A stretch of DNA of 64,000 bases, taken from contig NZ_MVHH01000016.1 in NCBI RefSeq assembly GCF_002086515.1, positions 19,163-83,162 on the forward strand, in the 5' to 3' direction. The first letter of the stretch is position 1. The number at the start of each line of letters is the position of its first letter. The translations under genes were made by a program, and so were the position numbers. The notes under the pieces are model-generated. The model did not search any database. It worked only from the letters and a program-made list of their open reading frames with translations, and was not told where the DNA came from. Of the stretch, positions 50,961 through 59,326 are shown one piece after another. This DNA comes from Mycolicibacter arupensis (lineage in GTDB: Bacteria > Actinomycetota > Actinomycetes > Mycobacteriales > Mycobacteriaceae).

Positions 50961-53797
50961 GCGAGCAGCGAGCGAAAAGGCCCCTGGCCGCGCGCCTGGT
51001 CCGCCTCCTGGCCGTTCCGATCATCGTCTGCTGGGGCCTGCTGGCCATGACGACCAATACCTTTGTGCCGCAAGTGGAAAAGGTTGCCGAAGAACTTGCC
51101 GGTCCCATGGTGCCCACCTATGCGCCATCGCAGGCCGCGATGCTGGCGATCGGCGAGAAGTTCGAGGAATCGACCTCGACCAGCATGACCATGCTGGTGC
51201 TGGAGGCCGACCGTCCGCTGGGGCCCGAGGACCATGCCTACTACGACGAGTTGGTGCGCACCCTGCGCGCCGACACCGAGCATGTCCAGTACGTCATGGA
51301 CACCTGGGGAAAACCGATCACGGCGGCCGGAGCTCAAAGCCTCGACGGCAAGGCCGCTTACGTGCTGCTGCGCCTGGCCGGCGACATCGGGCAGATGCAG
51401 GCCAACGAGTCCGTTGCCACCGTGCGGCAGACCGTCGAGGCCTCCGACCCTCCGGCGGGACTCAAGGTCTATGTCAGTGGCGCGGCACCCTTGGCCGCGG
51501 ACACGGTGGCGACGGCGAACTCGAGCCTGAACAACATCACCATCGCCACGATCTTCCTCATCATCTTCATGTTGCTGTTGGTCTATCGCTCCTTCGTCAC
51601 CATGCTGGTGCCGCTGTTCGGGGTCCTGATCCTGATGTTGGCCGCCAAGGGCGTCATCGCGGCCCTGGGGCATTTCGGCTATATCCAGCTGTCGTCCTTC
51701 GCGGTCAACATGGTGGTCTCGCTGACGCTGGGCGCGGGAACGGACTACGGAATCTTCCTGATGGGCCGTTACCACGAGGCACGGCTGAACGGCGAGAGCC
51801 GCGAAGACGCGTATTACACGGCCTATCGGGGCGTGTCGCACGTGATCCTCGGCTCCGGCCTCACCATCGCCGGTGCCGCCTTCTGCCTGAGCTTCGCTCG
51901 GCTGAACTACTTCAACACCATGGGACCGGCGGTGGCCATCAGCATGGTGCTGACCGTCGTGGGCGCATTGACGCTGGGTCCGGCGATCTTGAGCGTGGGC
52001 AGCCTGTTCGGGCTCTTCGATCCGAAACGAACCGTCAAGGCGCGCCTGTATCGCCGGATAGCCACCAGCGTGGTGCGCTGGCCCAAGCCGATCCTGACCG
52101 CCAGCGCCGCGGTGGTGGCTGCCGGCGCGGTCTTCGTGCCGACCTACCAGGTCAGCTTCGACGACCGGACCTACCAGCCGCGCAACTCCGCGGCCAACCA
52201 GGGCTTCGCCGCGGCCGACCGGCACTTCGCCAGGAGCAAGCTGTTCTCCGAGATGCTGATGGTCGAGTCGGATCACGACATGCGCAACTCGGCCGACTTC
52301 ATCTCACTGGACCGGGTGGCCAAGGCCCTGATCCGGTTGCCTGGGGTCGCCATGGTGCAAAGCATCACCAGGCCGATGGGCCGGGCCTTGGAGCACGCGT
52401 CGCTGCCGTACCTGTTCACCGTGCAAGGCAGCGCCAACGGCCAACAGCTGCCGTTCACCCGGGAGCAGAACGCCAACACCGACAAGCAGGCACAGATCAT
52501 GGGGCACACCGTCGAGGTGCTGCAGACCACGATCGCGCTGACCCAGAAGTTGGCCGACGAGATGCATGCCACGGTGCTCACCATGGAGGAGATGCAAGCC
52601 CTCACCGAACAGATGGACGAGCAACTGTCCAACCTGGACGACTTCATGAGACCGCTCCGCAGCTATTTCTACTGGGAGCCACACTGTTACGACATCCCGG
52701 TCTGTTGGGCGTTCCGCTCGCTGTGGGACATGATGGACAGCGTCGACAAGCTGGCGGCCAACATCAAGGACGCGGTGACCTCGCTGGAAGTCGTCGACTC
52801 GCTACTGCCGCAGATGGTCGCTCAGCTCAACATCATGGCCGACGACCAGATCGCTCTTCGGTCGTTGATCGTCAATACCTACGGCCCAAGCAGTATTGCG
52901 GCCGAGAACACCGATCAGACGTTCGATGACATGATCAATGTCGGCAACGACTTCGACGCATCGCGCAGTGACGATTTCTTCTACATTCCCCGCCCCGCCT
53001 TCGACAACGAAGACATCAAGACCGGAATGCAGCTGATGATGTCCCCCGACGGCAAGGCTGCCCGCTTCATCGTCACCCACGAGGGCAACGCGATGGGCCC
53101 CGAAGGTATTGAGCACGTCGAGAGATTCCCCGATGCCATCCAGATCGCGCTGAAAGAGACCTCACTGGCCGGCGCGAAGATCTACATCGGCGGCTCCGGC
53201 TCGAACAACAAAGACATCCAGCAGTATTCGCGGTCGGATCTGCTGATCGCCGCAATCGCCGCGTTCGTGCTGATCTTCTTGATCATGTTGGTGATCACGC
53301 GAAGTCTGGTAGCGGCCTTGGTGATTCCCGGGACGGTGGCCTTCTCCTATGCCGGAGCCTTCGGGCTGTCGGTGCTGATCTGGCAGCATCTGATCGGCCT
53401 GCACCTGCATTGGTTGATCCTGCCGCTGACGTTCATCATCTTGGTGGCGGTGGGCTCGGACTACAACCTGCTGCTCATAGCCCGGCTCAAAGAGGAACTC
53501 CCGGCCGGACTGAACACCGGGTTGATCCGGGCCCTGGGCTCTACCGGCGGGGTGGTGACCTCGGCAGGCCTGGTGTTCGCGTTCACCATGCTGGCCATGC
53601 TCGCCAGCGATCTGCGCACGATCGGCCAGCTCGGCTCGACCGTGTGCATCGGACTGCTGCTCGACACCCTGATCGTGCGTTCGTTCATCGTGCCGTCGCT
53701 GGTACGGATCTATGGCCCGTGGTTCTGGTGGCCGACGCTCGTGCGGCAACGCCCGCTGCGTCAGCAGCCGGCTGTCGCGCCTGCCGCCCGCACTTAG
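50957..53797 (+). CDS. MmpL-family RND exporter (second, MmpL4/5-type)
   Basis: 946 residues, paralogous to the MmpL at 45862: the same twelve-helix RND plan, D263-Y264 in GTDYGIFLMGRYHEARLNGESREDA, D835-Y836 in GSDYNLLLIARLKEE, and the long periplasmic helical hairpin with RSYFYWEPHCYDIPVC. Conserved Asp-Tyr pairs imply proton-driven export. It forms a translationally coupled block with the three-helix protein and MmpS. Its end overlaps the convergent epoxide hydrolase gene by four bases. The cargo is unknown; the two systems may carry related substrates. Confidence 0.93.
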   Translation: MSEQRAKRPLAARLVRLLAVPIIVCWGLLAMTTNTFVPQVEKVAEELAGPMVPTYAPSQAAMLAIGEKFEESTSTSMTMLVLEADRPLGPEDHAYYDELVRTLRADTEHVQYVMDTWGKPITAAGAQSLDGKAAYVLLRLAGDIGQMQANESVATVRQTVEASDPPAGLKVYVSGAAPLAADTVATANSSLNNITIATIFLIIFMLLLVYRSFVTMLVPLFGVLILMLAAKGVIAALGHFGYIQLSSFAVNMVVSLTLGAGTDYGIFLMGRYHEARLNGESREDAYYTAYRGVSHVILGSGLTIAGAAFCLSFARLNYFNTMGPAVAISMVLTVVGALTLGPAILSVGSLFGLFDPKRTVKARLYRRIATSVVRWPKPILTASAAVVAAGAVFVPTYQVSFDDRTYQPRNSAANQGFAAADRHFARSKLFSEMLMVESDHDMRNSADFISLDRVAKALIRLPGVAMVQSITRPMGRALEHASLPYLFTVQGSANGQQLPFTREQNANTDKQAQIMGHTVEVLQTTIALTQKLADEMHATVLTMEEMQALTEQMDEQLSNLDDFMRPLRSYFYWEPHCYDIPVCWAFRSLWDMMDSVDKLAANIKDAVTSLEVVDSLLPQMVAQLNIMADDQIALRSLIVNTYGPSSIAAENTDQTFDDMINVGNDFDASRSDDFFYIPRPAFDNEDIKTGMQLMMSPDGKAARFIVTHEGNAMGPEGIEHVERFPDAIQIALKETSLAGAKIYIGGSGSNNKDIQQYSRSDLLIAAIAAFVLIFLIMLVITRSLVAALVIPGTVAFSYAGAFGLSVLIWQHLIGLHLHWLILPLTFIILVAVGSDYNLLLIARLKEELPAGLNTGLIRALGSTGGVVTSAGLVFAFTMLAMLASDLRTIGQLGSTVCIGLLLDTLIVRSFIVPSLVRIYGPWFWWPTLVRQRPLRQQPAVAPAART

Positions 53798-54933
53798 AAC
53801 ACCTTCTGCTGCACCAGCACATCGGCGAAGGCCGCCAGGTCGGCGGCGAAGATCGCGGGCTGTTCGAAGGCGGCGAAATGACCGCCTCGATCCTGGACGC
53901 TGTAGTGAACCAGGTTGTAGCGGTTGGCGGCCCACGCCCGCGGAGTCTGCAGCAGTTCATACGGGTACACCGCGTAGCCGGTGGGCACGGCTACATGCCC
54001 CCACCACGAGCTGAGCGCGCCGTTTCCCGCGCGGGCGGACTCGCAGTACAGCCGAGCCGACGAGGTGCCGGTCACCGTCAGCCAGTAGAACATCAGGTTG
54101 TCGATCAGCCGATCGGTGCTGATCGGCATGCCGTCGCGGATGTCGCACCAGGCGTGAAACTTCTCCAGGATCCAGCCCGCCAGACCCACGGGCGAGTCGT
54201 CAAGGCCGAAACCGAGCGAATGCGGCCGGGTCGCTTGCTGATTCAGATAGGCGGTGCCGTCGGCGGTGCGCTGCACCGAGTCGATGATCGCCGCCTGCTC
54301 GGCCGGCGTCACCGCGGCAGTTAGCTCGGGCTTGTCCCCATCCGGTGGAGCGAAACACATGTTGGTGTGAATGGCCGCGACGCGGCCCGCATAGTGCTCG
54401 CCGAGATGGCGGGTCACCAGAGCGCCCCAGTCGCCGCCCTGGGCGACATAGCGGTGGTAGCCGAGCTGTGCCATCAGCTTGTCCCCGGCGGCAGCCACGG
54501 CCGCTACGTCGACACCGGTCCGCCGAGTGGGTCCGGAGAAGCCGTACCCGGGCATCGACATCACCACGACGTGGTATCGCTGACGCAGTGCGGGTGCCAC
54601 ATCGAGGAACTCCACGATGGAGCCGGGCCAGCCGTGGGTGATCAACAGCGGGATGGCGTCGGCGTCGGATGACCGCAGGTGCAGGAAGTGGATCCGCTGT
54701 CCGGCTGCCTCGGTGAGGAATGACCCGAGCGCGTTGACCTCGGACTCGACCCGGCGCCAGTCGTAATGGTGCAGCCAGTGGTCGACCACGGAGCGGAGGA
54801 ATCCCTGGTTGGTTCCGTAATTCCATCCTGCGTCGTCGATCTCCGCCGGCCAGCGGGTGTTGGCGAGTCGCCGCCGCAGGTCTTCGAGGGCGGCCTCGGG
54901 GACGCGCAGCGGATGGGCTTCAGGGCGATTCAC
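53794..54933 (-). CDS. Microsomal-type epoxide hydrolase
   Basis: 379 residues. The N-terminal EHN region (LRRRLANTRWPAEIDDAGWNYG) that typifies microsomal epoxide hydrolases is followed by the alpha/beta-hydrolase core: HGWPGS (oxyanion motif, His100), MPGYGFSGP, GGDWG with nucleophile Asp168, and GGHFAAFEQP with catalytic His352. It should open epoxides to diols, as in metabolism of epoxy-lipids or xenobiotics. Its start overlaps the end of the upstream TetR gene by 14 bases, so TetR and hydrolase form an operon. Confidence 0.92.
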   Translation of the reverse strand: MNRPEAHPLRVPEAALEDLRRRLANTRWPAEIDDAGWNYGTNQGFLRSVVDHWLHHYDWRRVESEVNALGSFLTEAAGQRIHFLHLRSSDADAIPLLITHGWPGSIVEFLDVAPALRQRYHVVVMSMPGYGFSGPTRRTGVDVAAVAAAGDKLMAQLGYHRYVAQGGDWGALVTRHLGEHYAGRVAAIHTNMCFAPPDGDKPELTAAVTPAEQAAIIDSVQRTADGTAYLNQQATRPHSLGFGLDDSPVGLAGWILEKFHAWCDIRDGMPISTDRLIDNLMFYWLTVTGTSSARLYCESARAGNGALSSWWGHVAVPTGYAVYPYELLQTPRAWAANRYNLVHYSVQDRGGHFAAFEQPAIFAADLAAFADVLVQQKVF

Positions 54934-55528
54934 TGCGGCCTCCGGTCATTCCGTTGATGATGTGGTCGCTGACGAATCGCCGTATCGCTCGGGGATTTTC
55001 CAGATTCACCCGCATGGGCGGCAAGAGTTCGAAGCTGAACAGCATTCGTACGATCCATTCAGCGGCGCGGCCCACGTCGACGTTCTCGGCGATCTCGCCG
55101 CGACGTTGCGCGGCGCGCGCCAGGGGAATCCACTGCGCCACCGAGCGCTGCATCAGGTCGTCGCCGCCGTGGTCGAGAAGGAGAACCAGCGCGCCCTGAC
55201 TGGTCGAGCGCGGCTCGGCGGCTGGTCCGCGGCGATGCGCTGAGATCAAGACCGCGGCGGCCGCGACTTGCTCGGCGAGGGTCGCCAGCTGGTCGACCTC
55301 TGCGGCCATCGTCTCGATGAACTTCGCCGAGAGGTGATCGAGGGTCGCGGTGAGGGCGGCATCGCGCGTTCCGAAAGCGTTGTGCACCGTGCCCCGTGAT
55401 ACGCCTGCCGCTTCCGCGACCGCGGTGAGGCTGAATCGGCGTGGGCCCAGCTGGCGAAGGGTGTCGGCCGCTGCCGACAGCAGCGCCGCGGGAAGCTGCT
55501 TCGACGACTTCTCACCGGGCACTTGCAC
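54920..55528 (-). CDS. TetR-family regulator upstream of the epoxide hydrolase
   Basis: 202 residues, GTG start. DNA-binding domain about 12-58: LPAALLSAAADTLRQLGPRRFSLTAVAEAAGVSRGTVHNAFGTRDAAL. The rest is helical. It overlaps the epoxide hydrolase gene downstream and is head-to-head with an SRPBCC gene 72 bases away. The short divergent gap contains overlapping 8-base palindromes TTGATCAA and CAACGTTG (55551-55563), a possible operator. It probably controls the hydrolase and perhaps the SRPBCC-SDR pair. Confidence 0.88.
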   Translation of the reverse strand: MQVPGEKSSKQLPAALLSAAADTLRQLGPRRFSLTAVAEAAGVSRGTVHNAFGTRDAALTATLDHLSAKFIETMAAEVDQLATLAEQVAAAAVLISAHRRGPAAEPRSTSQGALVLLLDHGGDDLMQRSVAQWIPLARAAQRRGEIAENVDVGRAAEWIVRMLFSFELLPPMRVNLENPRAIRRFVSDHIINGMTGGRSESP

Positions 55529-55550
55529 ACATTATCGAGATATGTACAAA

Positions 55551-55563
55551 TTGATCAACGTTG
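55551..55563. promoter_or_regulatory. Overlapping palindromes in the TetR/SRPBCC divergent gap
   Basis: TTGATCAA (55551-55558) and CAACGTTG (55556-55563) are two perfect 8-base palindromes sharing three bases. They lie in a 72-base gap between head-to-head genes, one a TetR regulator. Short palindromes can be chance, so this is only a candidate operator. Confidence 0.3.
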
Positions 55564-55600
55564 AACGTGCGGCTCCGCCGCCGGTGAAAGGTATCAGCAC

Positions 55601-56113
55601 TTGTCTCGGATGCACGCGTGTGAGCAGGTCGGCCTCGAATTCCTCGAGCGTGCGCCGCAGCGGTTCAGTAACAGCGTCGACCTCGCGGTGACTCCCGAGC
55701 AGGTCTGGGAGGTGCTCGCCGACGCCCAAGCCTGGCCGCACTGGGCCAGCGTCATCACCAAGGTCACCTGGACCAGTCCCGAACCACACGGAGTCGGCAC
55801 CACCCGCGTTGTGGACATGCGGGGCGGCATCGTCGGGGACGAGGAGTTCTTGGCCTGGGAACCTTCGCAGCACATGGCATTTCGCTTCAACGCGAGCTCG
55901 ACCTCGGCGCTGGCGGTATTCGTGGAGGACTACCGGATCGTGCCCACCCCGCAGGGGTGTCGGCTCACCTGGACACTGGCCAATCGGTTGACCGGGCCCG
56001 CAGCGTGGTTCTCGCCGATCAGTGGACCGCTGATGAATCTGGCGTTTCGCCGATTCCTGTCCAACCTGCGCCGCTATACCGACCAGCGTTTCGCGACGAC
56101 GAGTCGCGGGTAA
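55601..56113 (+). CDS. SRPBCC (polyketide-cyclase-like) protein
   Basis: 170 residues from TTG 55601, which has GAAAGG about nine bases upstream; ATG 55610 is an alternative too far from that site. Helix-grip features: FSNSVDLAVTPEQVWEVLADAQAWPHWASVITKVTWTS, the VLADxxxWPxW motif of the SRPBCC/Polyketide_cyc2 family, then TTRVVDMRGG and a C-terminal amphipathic helix. Such proteins bind hydrophobic ligands or act as cyclases or aromatases. The SDR gene follows 11 bases later, so they form an operon. Confidence 0.85.
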   Translation: MSRMHACEQVGLEFLERAPQRFSNSVDLAVTPEQVWEVLADAQAWPHWASVITKVTWTSPEPHGVGTTRVVDMRGGIVGDEEFLAWEPSQHMAFRFNASSTSALAVFVEDYRIVPTPQGCRLTWTLANRLTGPAAWFSPISGPLMNLAFRRFLSNLRRYTDQRFATTSRG

Positions 56114-56124
56114 GGCGGCTGCGG

Positions 56125-57069
56125 ATGAGCACGGGCGACTGGTCGTTGGAACAGGGCGCAGCGCAGGTCGGCCGCACCGCAGTGGTGACCGGTGCCAATA
56201 CCGGCGTTGGGCTGGAGGTCGCGCGCGGACTGGCGATGCGGGGAGCCACCGTCGTGCTGGCCTGCCGCAACACCGATGCGGCCGCCCAGGCCCGGCTCGA
56301 CATCCTCGGGTCGGCGCCGGAAGCGAAGGTGGACGTGGTTCGTCTCGACGTCAGTGACCTGGCATCGGTGCGTTCCTGCGCGGACGAGCTGCGGGCCGGG
56401 TACCCGGTGATCGACATCCTGGTCAACAACGCCGGCGTCATGCATCAGACCCGGCAGGTGACGGCCGACGGATTCGAGGGCGACTTCGGCACGAACTTTC
56501 TGGGGCCGTTCGCCCTGACTGGGCTGCTGCTCGACCAGGTGCTCGCGTCCCCCGCGGGCCGGATCATCGCGGTGAGCAGTAAGACGCACCGCAGCGGTGT
56601 GATCGCATTCGAGGACTTGCAGTCGCAGCAGTCGTTTGCCCCCACCCGCGCCTACACCCAGTCCAAGCTGGCCCAGTTGATGGCCACCTACGAACTGCAG
56701 CGGCGGCTGGAGCGCGCCGGCAGCGCGGCCATTGCGTTGGCGGCACACCCCGGAGGTACCCGCACCTCGATTCTGCGCGAGCAATCCGGCGCGGTGCGCT
56801 GGGTGTTCAACAGCAGATTCCGATTTCTGACCGGCTGGTTCACTCAGGGGCCCGCGCAGGGTGCGCTGCCGATGTTGCGGGCGGCGACCGACCCGGACGC
56901 CGCCGGAGGCCAGTTCTACGGTCCGGGAGGGCGTTTCGAGCAGATCGGCCCACCGGTACTGGTGCGGGCGGCCGGGCGGGCCTGTGACCCCGACAGTCAA
57001 CTGCGGCTCTGGCAGGCTGCCGAAGAACTCACCGGCGTCAGCTACTCGCTGACACGCGACCCGGCGTAG
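56125..57069 (+). CDS. Retinol-dehydrogenase-like SDR oxidoreductase
   Basis: 314 residues from ATG 56125 with AAGGCGG upstream; the open frame extends to 55957 only through the previous gene. Rossmann SDR of the RDH/WW-oxidoreductase type: TAVVTGANTGVGLEVARGLAMRGATVVLACRN, DILVNNAGVM, active-site Ser in AVSSKTHRSG and YTQSK. The ACRN segment after beta-2 indicates NADP(H) binding. The substrate is probably a lipid alcohol or ketone. Cotranscribed with the SRPBCC gene; its end overlaps the convergent TetR gene by 32 bases. Confidence 0.88.
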   Translation: MSTGDWSLEQGAAQVGRTAVVTGANTGVGLEVARGLAMRGATVVLACRNTDAAAQARLDILGSAPEAKVDVVRLDVSDLASVRSCADELRAGYPVIDILVNNAGVMHQTRQVTADGFEGDFGTNFLGPFALTGLLLDQVLASPAGRIIAVSSKTHRSGVIAFEDLQSQQSFAPTRAYTQSKLAQLMATYELQRRLERAGSAAIALAAHPGGTRTSILREQSGAVRWVFNSRFRFLTGWFTQGPAQGALPMLRAATDPDAAGGQFYGPGGRFEQIGPPVLVRAAGRACDPDSQLRLWQAAEELTGVSYSLTRDPA

Positions 57070-57658
57070 CTGTTCGCGCCGCACTCACCGCCGGGGCGAT
57101 CCACCGTCGCAGCAGGCGCCGCAACTCTTCGCCCGGTGCGGGCAACGGCGCCAGGATGAACGACTGCAAGGTGCGCAGCACCATCTCGATGATGTCGTCG
57201 ATGCTCTGCTCGTCGAAGCCGCTCCAGTCGACGTCGAGGCGGTCCAACAGTGAGTGCCCGAAACTGCGTCCGGTCTCACTGGTGACGGTCTCGGCAAATG
57301 CACTGGCATGCTGCGTCCGCAGCAGCAGGCCGACATACGGGTCATCCGGGAGCCGTTCCAGGGTCAGGGCCACACCCTCAGCGACGGCGTCACCGGGATC
57401 GGTCATGCCGGCCAGTGCTTCGGCGAGCTGTTCCAAGAATGCCCCGGCGCCGTCGGCCGCGGTGGCGGCCAGCAGTTCTTCGGTGCTGGGGAAGTAGCGG
57501 TAGACGGTCTGCCGGGTGACGCCGAGGGTGCGGGCGACGTCGGCGATGCTGGTCTGCTCGCCGCGTTCGTCGATGGTCCGGCGGGTGGCGTGCAGGATCC
57601 GCGCCACCGCCTCTTCGTCACTGGCGGGAACATGGCCGCCCCAGCCCCGGGTGCGCAT
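57038..57658 (-). CDS. TetR-family regulator
   Basis: 206 residues from ATG 57658; the frame is open to 57805 but the extra part lacks TetR similarity. DNA-binding domain about 15-60: EEAVARILHATRRTIDERGEQTSIADVARTLGVTRQTVYRYFPSTEELL. The C-terminal part is helical with GFDEQSIDDIIEMVLRTLQSF. It overlaps the end of the SDR gene and lies 148 bases downstream of the DUF417 gene on the same strand. No inverted repeat was recognised upstream. Its target is unknown, the convergent SDR being one candidate. Confidence 0.87.
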   Translation of the reverse strand: MRTRGWGGHVPASDEEAVARILHATRRTIDERGEQTSIADVARTLGVTRQTVYRYFPSTEELLAATAADGAGAFLEQLAEALAGMTDPGDAVAEGVALTLERLPDDPYVGLLLRTQHASAFAETVTSETGRSFGHSLLDRLDVDWSGFDEQSIDDIIEMVLRTLQSFILAPLPAPGEELRRLLRRWIAPAVSAARTATPGRVSASS

Positions 57659-57806
57659 CAGAACCGTCCTGCACGGATTCGACACGGATTCATAGCCGGA
57701 ACCGTAATCGACCCGCCTGCCGGACTGTCGCCCTGGACCGAGTGAAAGTCGGTACAGCCGCGTGTCCGGCAGGCGGATCGATAGGTCCCCGACCGCAGCG
57801 GTCAAA

Positions 57807-58319
57807 TCATCCGTTGGCCGGTACTGCCCGCCGATTGATTGTCTCCATGGCGTCGGCCAGCGTCAGAACCGACACCGCCAGCAGCACGATGTCCTTGATC
57901 AAAAACTGGCCGGTCATCGATAGCAGGGGGAATCCGCCGGCTGATGCCTCTCCTACGCCCGGCGTCGTGACGACGAAGGACAAGGTGCTGACGAAAAGCC
58001 CGATGGCCACGACGCTGCCCAGTGCGGAAATCTTCGGGTACCACGGCTTGACCACCAAAAACAGCGCGGTGAGGACCTCCACGACACCAAGAATGGACGA
58101 GAACGTCTCGACACTGAAGATGTCGTAGACCCACCCCATCAACGGACTGTTCGCTACCAGTGGCTGAATATTCTGCGCCTCGTAGTAGTGGAACTTCAAT
58201 ACGCCGATCCAGCCGATCACGAGCGCCAAACCGCAACGGGCAAGGATATTTGCCGTCGCGTGCACGGCCGATGTGCCCTTGAGGGCTGCCGCGACATACG
58301 AGTTGTTTTCGATGGACAT
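57807..58319 (-). CDS. DUF417 (YkgB/RclC-like) membrane protein
   Basis: 170 residues from ATG 58319, with AAAGGGA upstream; the open frame to 58592 is not used. Four hydrophobic helices, with the family-defining segments WIGVLKFHYYEAQNIQPLVANSPLMGWVY and FSSILGVVEVLTALFLVVKPW. E. coli RclC/YkgB belongs here and is tied to reactive-chlorine resistance; otherwise function is unknown. It lies 46 bases after a 50-residue gene with a strong ribosome site, under the divergent TetR at 58653 with two operators. Confidence 0.85.
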   Translation of the reverse strand: MSIENNSYVAAALKGTSAVHATANILARCGLALVIGWIGVLKFHYYEAQNIQPLVANSPLMGWVYDIFSVETFSSILGVVEVLTALFLVVKPWYPKISALGSVVAIGLFVSTLSFVVTTPGVGEASAGGFPLLSMTGQFLIKDIVLLAVSVLTLADAMETINRRAVPANG

Positions 58320-58365
58320 GGTGGATCCCTTTCGTTGTGCTTTCTGGCGAATGCGTGGGTGATTT

Positions 58366-58518
58366 TCAGAAGGCCGTGAAGAGCTCGTGGGCTGCGAATC
58401 GCGAAAGCGGATTGCTGCACGCGGGCATACCGGGAGCAAAGCCGAACTGGAAGCCGGCGTGGTCCAAGACGGCCTGTGCTCCAGCGGGCGCCCGTTCGGG
58501 AGCAGCTGGGCGTGACAT
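58366..58518 (-). CDS. Unrecognised 50-residue protein upstream of DUF417
   Basis: ATG 58518 to TGA 58368-58366, 50 residues, starting MSRPAAPERAPAG and ending in FAAHELFTAF. A strong GGAGGT lies nine bases upstream of the ATG, better than most in the window. The N-terminus is Pro/Ala/Arg-rich; the middle has an aromatic FQFGF followed by APGMPACSNPLSRF with a single Cys. It is soluble in profile with no signal peptide. It would be cotranscribed with the DUF417 gene and faces the TetR gene across two matching inverted repeats. No family is recognised. Confidence 0.6.
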   Translation of the reverse strand: MSRPAAPERAPAGAQAVLDHAGFQFGFAPGMPACSNPLSRFAAHELFTAF

Positions 58519-58573
58519 GGCGGATCAACCTCCAGTAGCTGGGGGGCTCGGTAGCCGGGCCAGGTATCAAGAT

Positions 58574-58593
58574 AATGGGCTGGATAGCCCATT
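58574..58593. promoter_or_regulatory. TetR operator candidate, site 1
   Basis: TGGGCT-GGAT-AGCCCA (58576-58591) is a perfect inverted repeat, extended by AA/TT to ten-base arms. The same arms and 4-base spacing recur at 58617-58632, 41 bases away centre to centre (about four helical turns). Both lie between the divergent 50-aa/DUF417 operon and the TetR gene. Confidence 0.75.
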
Positions 58594-58616
58594 CCCGAAG
58601 TAAACGCGATTCAGAG

Positions 58617-58632
58617 TGGGCTGTCAAGCCCA
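58617..58632. promoter_or_regulatory. TetR operator candidate, site 2
   Basis: TGGGCT-GTCA-AGCCCA has arms identical to those of site 1, with a different 4-base spacer, which argues for a specific protein site. It lies about 20 bases before the TetR start, next to an AT-rich TTTTGATAT stretch that may be its promoter, implying autoregulation. Confidence 0.75.
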
Positions 58633-58652
58633 ATTTTGATATCGTCGGAAGC

Positions 58653-59276
58653 ATGAAGATCTCAGCGACTGCCGAGGAGCCCCGAAAACTCACGGAGAAG
58701 GGTCAGGCGACGCGGGCGCGGATCCTCGAACACGCGGCGGAGCTGATCTACGCCAAGGGCGTCGCCGGGACGAACAACGAGCAGCTCCGTCGGGTCGCCG
58801 GTGTCAGTGGGTCGCAGCTCAACCACTATTTCCCGACCAAGGAGAGCTTCGTCCTGGCGGTCATTGACTGGCAGGCCCAGCGTGTTCTATCCACGTACCG
58901 AGCGGAGCGATTCGAAGGTTTCGACACCGTTGAGGCACTTCGGGACTGGGCGAACTCCTACGTCAGCGACGAGAGTGCCTACCGGGACGGCTGCACCCTC
59001 GGCTCGCTCGCCAGTGAGATCATCAAGGCAGACCTCGACGTTCACGAGGCGCTCGCTCAGGCCTTTGATCAGTGGCGCGACATCTTTCGGGACGGACTCC
59101 AGCGGATGCAGGATCTCGGTCGAATCGGCGCCGATGCCGACCCGACGCAACTGGCCGATCTACTGCTGTCGGCATTCCAGGGCGGCATGCTGCTTACCCA
59201 GGTCAAGCGGAATGTTGCTCCGTTGGAGAACGCATTGAGTGCCGCAATCGACCACGTGCAGTCCTTCGCCATCTAA
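58653..59276 (+). CDS. TetR-family regulator with two visible operators
   Basis: 207 residues from ATG 58653; the frame is open to 58575, but that part runs through the operators. DNA-binding domain about 18-62: KGQATRARILEHAAELIYAKGVAGTNNEQLRRVAGVSGSQLNHYFPTKESFV, a variant with SQLNHYFPTKE common in stress-responsive TetR proteins. The C-terminal domain is helical, with a Cys in YRDGCTLGSLASEI, near where related regulators sense electrophiles. It faces the DUF417 operon across two repeats of TGGGCT-N4-AGCCCA, and likely represses both directions. Confidence 0.9.
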   Translation: MKISATAEEPRKLTEKGQATRARILEHAAELIYAKGVAGTNNEQLRRVAGVSGSQLNHYFPTKESFVLAVIDWQAQRVLSTYRAERFEGFDTVEALRDWANSYVSDESAYRDGCTLGSLASEIIKADLDVHEALAQAFDQWRDIFRDGLQRMQDLGRIGADADPTQLADLLLSAFQGGMLLTQVKRNVAPLENALSAAIDHVQSFAI

Positions 59277-59326
59277 GCGGTGCAGCAAAGGACTTGTTGG
59301 CCCGGCGCGGCATCTGGCCGCTGAGT

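Noticed and set aside
58366..58518. 50-residue protein as a RiPP precursor
   Set aside because: No leader/core pattern, Cys/Ser/Thr-rich core or modifying enzyme (radical SAM, cyclase, protease) is nearby; it is kept as an unknown small protein.
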